A stretch of 11,306 nt of DNA from Segetibacter sp. (GTDB taxonomy: Bacteria; Bacteroidota; Bacteroidia; Chitinophagales; Chitinophagaceae). The stretch is from positions 1 to 11,306 of the forward strand of contig JASLBT010000030.1 in NCBI GenBank assembly GCA_030146445.1, given 5' to 3'. Below, one piece after another: positions 7,288-11,306 of the stretch (position 1 is its first letter; each line of letters begins with the position of its first letter). Made by a program: the position numbers and the translations under genes. The notes under the pieces are model-generated. The model was not told the DNA's origin. It ran no database searches and saw only the letters and a program-made list of their open reading frames with translations.

Positions 7288-10170
7288 CTACCGTTGCACC
7301 ATCACCTTTGTGGTTTTTACCCCGTTGGAACTTATCCACTTGATGATGTACATGCCCGGAGGCTGCCTGTTCAGGTTGAAACTGAAGACTTGGGTGGATA
7401 CTTTTCCCCCGGGTTTGATGTCGCGTTGCTCAATTAGTGTTCCGTTTTGATTGATCACTTGTACGACTGATCTACCTGAGCCCATCCCGGCATATCTGAG
7501 GTTAAAATCTCCCGTGGTTGGGTTTGGGTTAACCTGTAAGTCACTTGAACGAAGCAGCCCGTCTGTTAGCGACTTGTTTACCATCAAAGCGGGTGGGGCA
7601 GGAGGGTGGCAGACACTGTTCGAATCACGAACAAAAACATGGGCTGTTGCAGTTGAAACATTACCCTGTAAATCAACTGCCGTGATCGTAACCAGGTTAT
7701 CGGATGAGCCTGTTGTTTGTGTCCCATACTTAAAGCTTCCGGCAAGATAGGCAGGGGAATTCGAGGGTTGTGAAAACTTTGGATAGCTAAAGCCAGCGGC
7801 TGTATTTTCTCCCCAGTATTTTGTATTAACGAAACTGATTACACCGCCACCTGCATCTCCGGGAGAATAGGGCGAGGACGCATAATCGGCATTTCCATTT
7901 CTTTCATAAAGATGATATCCCTTGGCCACCAGAATATAACTGCCTGGTGGCAGTGTCACCGGTGCGATACTCTTGAACCTGTAATTAAACGCGTAATTGT
8001 CGGCAGCCCCGGAAATAATTACATCAAGCCCCGGAACAATCGTTGTCGTTGCTTTGTTGAAAATACTTACCCGTATACCTCCGTTTTGCGTACCGGAAAT
8101 ACCGTCTCCTTTGTCGTCGAAAGCACCAAGTTGGCTGATGTTTATGCCTGTAGAAGCATTGACGGTAAACTCCATTCCCAATTCGCCATAGAAGTCCTGG
8201 TTGCCCTCTTTTGTATTTGAAATATAAGCCTGCTGCGTCGCTGAATACATGAAGCTGCCTGCAAGGTAGGCCGGGGAGTTTGATTTGGCGGAATGTACTG
8301 GAAAACTAAAGCCGGACGCAGTATTCTCACCCCAGTAGTTAGTGTTTTCAAAGCTGATTACACCGCCACCAGAATCGCCTGTTGGATAGGTATTGGTACT
8401 ATAACCCACGTTTCCGTTTTTCTCATAAAGGTTATAGCCTTTTGCAATCAAGACATACCCGCCTTGTGGCAACGATACCGGGCTGATATTTTTGAAGCGG
8501 TAGTTGCGGGAGTAGCTATCGGCGTTCCCCGATATGATGGCATCCAGGCCGGGAACAATCTCGCGGGTGGCCTTGTTGAATATGGCTACCCGTATACCCC
8601 CGCTTTGTGTTCCGCTAATGCCGTTACCACCATCGTCGAAAGCACCAAGTTGGTTAATTAATATGCCACCTGCATTTTCGACCCTAAACTCCAAACCCAA
8701 CTCGCCATAGAAGTCCTGGTTTCCTGAAGAAGTGGTAGCAATGTAGGCTTGCTTGTTGTTGCTTTCACCAGCCATATTGCAGGTAAAAGTGTTTGGAAAG
8801 ACGGACACGCTGGAGGTGTTTACCATGCAGTTGTCGGTAAGCGCCTGGATTACATCGGAGGGTTGAATAGAAGCATTTCCATGGGCATCAAGAAAAACTG
8901 TTGCGTTTTTAGGGATGATAACCGGGGGGATGTTATCGTTTAAACATTCGACCGGCAGTCCGTCGTTTTGAAAGGCCATCAAATTAGTAGCACCTGCTGC
9001 GTAGATCCTATTGCCAGAAAGCCGCGAGATAGATCCTGCGGTACCCTGGACCGTCACTTTGCCCTGAAGTCCAAAGCTCGCGTCAAGACTGCCGTTCGGA
9101 AGGTAGCGAGCCATTAAAAGCGGTTGGCCTGAACCGGCAATGCTTCCGCTGGCCACGATTTTACCATCAGTTTGAACGTTTATGCTGTACCCCAGGTCAT
9201 TTCCATTTGTTTGTGTAAATATTGTGGTTACTATCCCGTCGCTATCGAAGGTTGGGTCAAGGCTGCCATCGGCATTATACCTGGTGATGATAAACCCGGT
9301 GTTGGGCGGAAAAGGTGAACCGTTGCCACCAATGAGCAAAATTTTACCGTCACGCTGCAAGGCAATCCCCTGGGCAAAGGCTTGTGGACCTACCCGGGTT
9401 ATCACAATACCATCCTGGTCAAAGCTTTGATCAAGGCTGCCGTCACGGTTATACCTGGCAAGGGTAAATCCATAAGATTGCCCGGTAGAAACTAAAGAAG
9501 AAGAGGAACCTCCTACTAATAACTTTCCATCTGCCTGGACTGCTACAGCAGTAGCTGATGAATTGTCTGCAATTGAGGTGATCAATTTTCCATCGCCTGC
9601 GAAGGTGATGTCCGGAGTACCGTCTGGATTATACCTTACGACTCCAAAGCCCCGCGGTGCCGGTGACGTGGCCAATCCAACCGCGACGATTTTGGCATCA
9701 TCTTGTATTGCCAGGTCGCGGATGAAAAAACCAGGAAAGTCGACGATTAACTTGCCGCTGTTTCCAAACGTTTGGTCCAGAGTGCCGTTTGTGTTGAACC
9801 GGGTCAGCTGTGCTCTGTTTAAGGACGATACAGATCCTCCTACCACGATTTTACCATCTGTTTGTACGATGATACTTGTGCCCCCATCGTCTGTCCCTTC
9901 GTAACCTGCAACTGCGATCCCGTCCGTATCAAAGTCGGGGTCCAACGCACCTGAAGTCAGATACCTCGCAACAGCCAGGTCGACGGTGGTTCCGCTGGTT
10001 AGCGAGCCAGTTATTACAACTTTCCCATCAGGTTGAACAGCCATTTGACTCACACTAAACGGTGTGGTCACTCTTCCGCTTGTGCCAAAATTTATATCGA
10101 AACTGCCGGGCTGGGCATAAAGTTGCGGGAGTAAGCAGCACGAAAATGCCAGGAGTAAAATTTTTTTCAT
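7288..10170 (-). CDS. secreted delta-60 repeat / HYR-like protein with T9SS type A sorting domain
   Basis: A 960-residue exported protein. Residues 1-19 are a signal peptide (KK, then ILLLAFSCCLLPQLYA, cleavage before QPG). About 22-405 holds seven delta-60 type repeats. Six carry the Q-x-D-G-K motif or a variant (46-50, 102-107, 155-160, 211-216, 271-276, 332-337) and one is degenerate (near 381-392). Each ends in a turn such as RYNxDGSLDxxFxxxG. About 411-472 is the front half of an HYR-like domain (IPPVIIPKNATVFLDAHGN, TDNC, PNTFTC). Residues 474-646 and 647-818 are two tandem beta modules, about 69% identical by hand count. Residues 822-851 resume the HYR domain (VTITAVDLQGNVSTATAHV). About 878-960 is the T9SS type A tail (VNPNPTTGDF to the end). 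It is probably displayed on the surface or released. Ligand and function are not known from sequence. The start ATG (10168-10170) has no Shine-Dalgarno site but gives an ideal signal peptide. It faces the peroxidase gene convergently. Confidence 0.9.
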   Translation of the reverse strand: MKKILLLAFSCCLLPQLYAQPGSFDINFGTSGRVTTPFSVSQMAVQPDGKVVITGSLTSGTTVDLAVARYLTSGALDPDFDTDGIAVAGYEGTDDGGTSIIVQTDGKIVVGGSVSSLNRAQLTRFNTNGTLDQTFGNSGKLIVDFPGFFIRDLAIQDDAKIVAVGLATSPAPRGFGVVRYNPDGTPDITFAGDGKLITSIADNSSATAVAVQADGKLLVGGSSSSLVSTGQSYGFTLARYNRDGSLDQSFDQDGIVITRVGPQAFAQGIALQRDGKILLIGGNGSPFPPNTGFIITRYNADGSLDPTFDSDGIVTTIFTQTNGNDLGYSINVQTDGKIVASGSIAGSGQPLLMARYLPNGSLDASFGLQGKVTVQGTAGSISRLSGNRIYAAGATNLMAFQNDGLPVECLNDNIPPVIIPKNATVFLDAHGNASIQPSDVIQALTDNCMVNTSSVSVFPNTFTCNMAGESNNKQAYIATTSSGNQDFYGELGLEFRVENAGGILINQLGAFDDGGNGISGTQSGGIRVAIFNKATREIVPGLDAIISGNADSYSRNYRFKNISPVSLPQGGYVLIAKGYNLYEKNGNVGYSTNTYPTGDSGGGVISFENTNYWGENTASGFSFPVHSAKSNSPAYLAGSFMYSATQQAYISNTKEGNQDFYGELGMEFTVNASTGINISQLGAFDDKGDGISGTQNGGIRVSIFNKATTTIVPGLDVIISGAADNYAFNYRFKSIAPVTLPPGSYILVAKGYHLYERNGNADYASSPYSPGDAGGGVISFVNTKYWGENTAAGFSYPKFSQPSNSPAYLAGSFKYGTQTTGSSDNLVTITAVDLQGNVSTATAHVFVRDSNSVCHPPAPPALMVNKSLTDGLLRSSDLQVNPNPTTGDFNLRYAGMGSGRSVVQVINQNGTLIEQRDIKPGGKVSTQVFSFNLNRQPPGMYIIKWISSNGVKTTKVMVQR
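7717..8751 (-). repeat. in-frame tandem duplication of a ~519-bp module
   Basis: Copy 1 covers 8233-8751 and copy 2 about 7717-8232, encoding residues 474-646 and 647-818 of the 960-residue protein. The period is 173 codons with no gap across the whole alignment. Both copies begin QAYI, then GNQDFYGELG, QLGAFDD, GISGTQ, GGIRV, IVPGLD, NYRFK, NGN, GGGVISF, YWGENTA and end SNSPAYLAGSF. About 53 of 172 positions differ by hand count. The SGGG-ISF and NxPAYLAGSF ending, and the beta-rich layout, resemble extracellular modules of PEP-CTERM proteins and DUF4082-like domains; that family link is from memory and is not certain. Confidence 0.88.
8956..10107 (-). repeat. seven delta-60 repeats, probable beta-propeller
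   Basis: This segment encodes residues 22-405 of the 960-residue secreted protein. Successive Q-x-D-G-K type motifs are spaced 56, 53, 56, 60 and 61 residues apart, with a last degenerate unit about 49 further on (SRLSGNRIYAAG). The repeats are diverged at DNA level. Delta-60 repeats (TIGR02608-like) are short beta-rich units, and seven of them would suit a single closed propeller. The segment before the first motif (SFDINFGTSGRVTT) has the form of a repeat's second half, so it may close the ring with the last unit. Confidence 0.75.
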
Positions 10171-10683
10171 GATCGAAGCTTGTTAGTTGAAGTCCGGGTA
10201 AATAGTGCCATTGAAAGTATATGATACCGGATGTTGATGGAGCTTATTTTTGACGCAATAGGTCAATGAGATCTTTAGATCCAGCCACATCGATAGCCAA
10301 TGAAAGTTGGTTTAACCGGAATATTAGGTAAGTCGAAACTGGATTACCGTCGTAATAAAGTCAAGTCGATTAACTCAAAATAAAATCTGTAGTTGCCTGG
10401 GGGAGGTGGGTTTGTTTCAAGTCAACAAATGAATTTAAATTACTTTTACTTCCCACCCAAATAATTATTAAGGCGCTTGTAACCCTCAAACTATTTATAA
10501 GCGAAAGCCCCGGAGCAGCGCAACCCCCGCAAAAGCGTTGCGCCAGTAAAGCAAAACGTTTGCATCAAAAGAAGAATTGATTTCGATTATAATTCCTCGT
10601 CAGCGTTCCGGGATACCTTAATGCCTGATACCTTTATACGGAATACCAATTGAGGAAATCATAATTATTGAAGCGACTTTCGC
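10171..10683. other. intergenic region, no gene recognised
   Basis: No open frame of convincing length or recognisable product on either strand. It should contain the promoter of the leftward 960-residue protein gene, but I found no TTTG / TAnnTTTG pair at normal spacing within about 200 nt of its start. It holds a small hairpin at 10518-10543 and a short direct repeat, GATACCTTA (10612-10620) and GATACCTTTA (10627-10636), 15 nt apart and of unknown meaning. The part around 10430-10500 is A/T-rich. Confidence 0.5.
10518..10543. other. short GC-rich hairpin in the intergenic region
   Basis: GCGCAAC (10518-10524) and GTTGCGC (10537-10543) form a perfect 7-bp stem around a 12-nt loop. It is not followed by a T run on either strand and is about 140 nt from the end of the GyrI-like pseudogene and about 350 nt from the start of the secreted protein gene. 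It could be a remnant terminator, a small repeat unit or chance. Confidence 0.35.
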
Positions 10684-11165
10684 TTACCTGGGCTTGATGG
10701 GGATCCAGATTTCTTCTTCTGCATTCGGGACATTCGGAGTATACTTTTCACCCATCAGCGCAAAGTGGGGTCTGTTGTCGAGTATAATGTCAGCAGTCGG
10801 CAACCACTTTTCGAGAATGTATAGGTAAGTCGTAGGTGCATCACTTGCCCGGCCGCGGTGTGCAAATCCCGCATAAAGTCCGACAGGCATTATGATCATT
10901 TCTATGCCTGTTGGAACAATGTTGAAATCAGCGGCTGCAACTGCCACCCATTTATTGAACTTAGTACTCGGATTAAAGTGGTTGAAAAACGCACTGCTAT
11001 CGTAAACTTCCATTCAATATAGTTCCGTGCCCGGGCTGTTGTTGATCTACTTTCGCCCTGGCATAAATTGTTGCCATAACTCACGGGTACTGTCCTCTGC
11101 AACAGACATACACCTTCTAAGGCCACCAGCTTTTTTTCTGCGAGCCATTCAAATCCTGGTTGCAT
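10684..11165 (-). pseudogene. GyrI-like / AraC effector-binding domain protein, broken by a frameshift and two stops
   Basis: Read leftward from ATG 11163-11165, the gene begins MQPGFEWLAEKKLVALEG, the usual opening of stand-alone GyrI-like proteins (PRIE-LxEKKLVG). At about 11110 the frame shifts and continues as MSVAEDSTRELWQQFMPGRK. A TAG stop (11047-11049) follows, then INNSPGTELY, a TGA stop (11014-11016), and then 109 open codons that include NFNPSTKFNKW-like sequence (FNPSTKFNKWVAV), GLYAGFAHRG, DAPTTYLYI, LDNRPHFALMGEKY and EEEIWIPIKP. One added base would make the whole span 160 codons plus stop, the expected length for the family. These proteins bind small amphipathic or cationic molecules through a conserved glutamate near the end (here in EEEIWIPI). 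The ATG at 11013 directly after the second stop is an internal methionine, so a 109-residue product would lack the first part of the fold. Probably non-functional. Confidence 0.87.
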
Positions 11166-11306
11166 AATTATCGGTGATCTATAACGTGTTTGGTCCCGGA
11201 AAAACACCTCTTTGAAGTTGAACCTTCAGTTACTTCAGTCGAAGAAAGGATCCAGACTCTGGGCGCGGCTCATATCTCATCACTAGTATGTAGCTGCTCA
11301 CCGAAA
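11166..11306. other. right edge, no gene recognised
   Basis: This stretch should contain the upstream region of the GyrI-like pseudogene. A + strand frame is open from about 11178 to the edge (it includes EVEPSVTSVEERIQTLGAA) but has no start codon and no family I recognise. I call no gene here. Confidence 0.3.

Noticed and set aside
7717..8751. The repeat block as a mobile element or CRISPR array
   Set aside because: It is only two long in-frame copies inside one coding sequence. There is no transposase, spacer structure or terminal inverted repeat.
7451..9904. Several + strand open frames opposite the 960-residue protein gene
   Set aside because: They are antisense shadows. The frames in the 7912-8661 part recur because the gene beneath is tandemly duplicated, and none shows a signal peptide or known motif.
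10612..10636. Direct repeat GATACCTTA / GATACCTTTA as an operator
   Set aside because: It is short and imperfect, and not close to any intact gene start.
11014..11049. Stop-codon recoding or an alternative genetic code in the GyrI-like gene
   Set aside because: Both TAG and TGA interrupt it, together with a frameshift, while TGA and TAA end the other genes normally. A decayed gene is simpler.
10902..11207. A 101-codon - strand open frame as an independent gene
   Set aside because: Its first part matches the GyrI-like N terminus, but after about 11110 it runs out of frame with the family sequence, so it is an artefact of the frameshift.

Overview
This window looks like a chromosomal accessory stretch from a Bacteroidota bacterium, most likely in or near the Chitinophagaceae. 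The evidence is as follows. Two large secreted proteins end in type A sorting domains of the type IX secretion system (T9SS). Cargo modules common in Bacteroidota appear: a PhoX domain on a T9SS protein, delta-60 repeats, and an HYR-like domain. A di-heme peroxidase carries an imelysin-like N-terminal region. Clear Shine-Dalgarno sites are absent and base composition is moderate. The species assignment is inference.

Layout from left to right. Positions 1-610 hold no secure gene, only a weak leftward reading frame that runs off the left edge. On the + strand, 611-3685 encodes a 1024-residue multidomain exported PhoX-type phosphatase. A perfect 16-bp stem terminator (3688-3729) closes it. Next comes a compact two-gene + strand unit: an exported leucine-rich-repeat protein (3839-4765) and, 10 nt later, a membrane-anchored di-heme cytochrome c peroxidase with an imelysin-like N-terminal half (4776-6623). 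A 664-nt gap between convergent genes (6624-7287) contains a composite hairpin and possible decayed coding sequence. On the - strand, 7288-10170 encodes a 960-residue T9SS cargo protein. It has a seven-repeat delta-60 propeller, an HYR-like domain split by two tandem ~173-residue beta modules, and a T9SS tail. After a gene-poor stretch (10171-10683), the right end carries a leftward GyrI-like effector-binding gene (10684-11165) broken by one frameshift and two in-frame stops.

How the genes fit together. All four intact genes encode exported or membrane-anchored proteins, so the region is cell-envelope and surface cargo. The LRR and peroxidase genes are probably co-transcribed, which suggests a shared envelope role that is not described by the sequence itself. 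The PhoX protein would release phosphate from organic phosphoesters at or outside the cell surface. The delta-60 protein is probably a surface or secreted binding protein of unknown ligand. No phage, CRISPR, insertion sequence, tRNA or rRNA was recognised.
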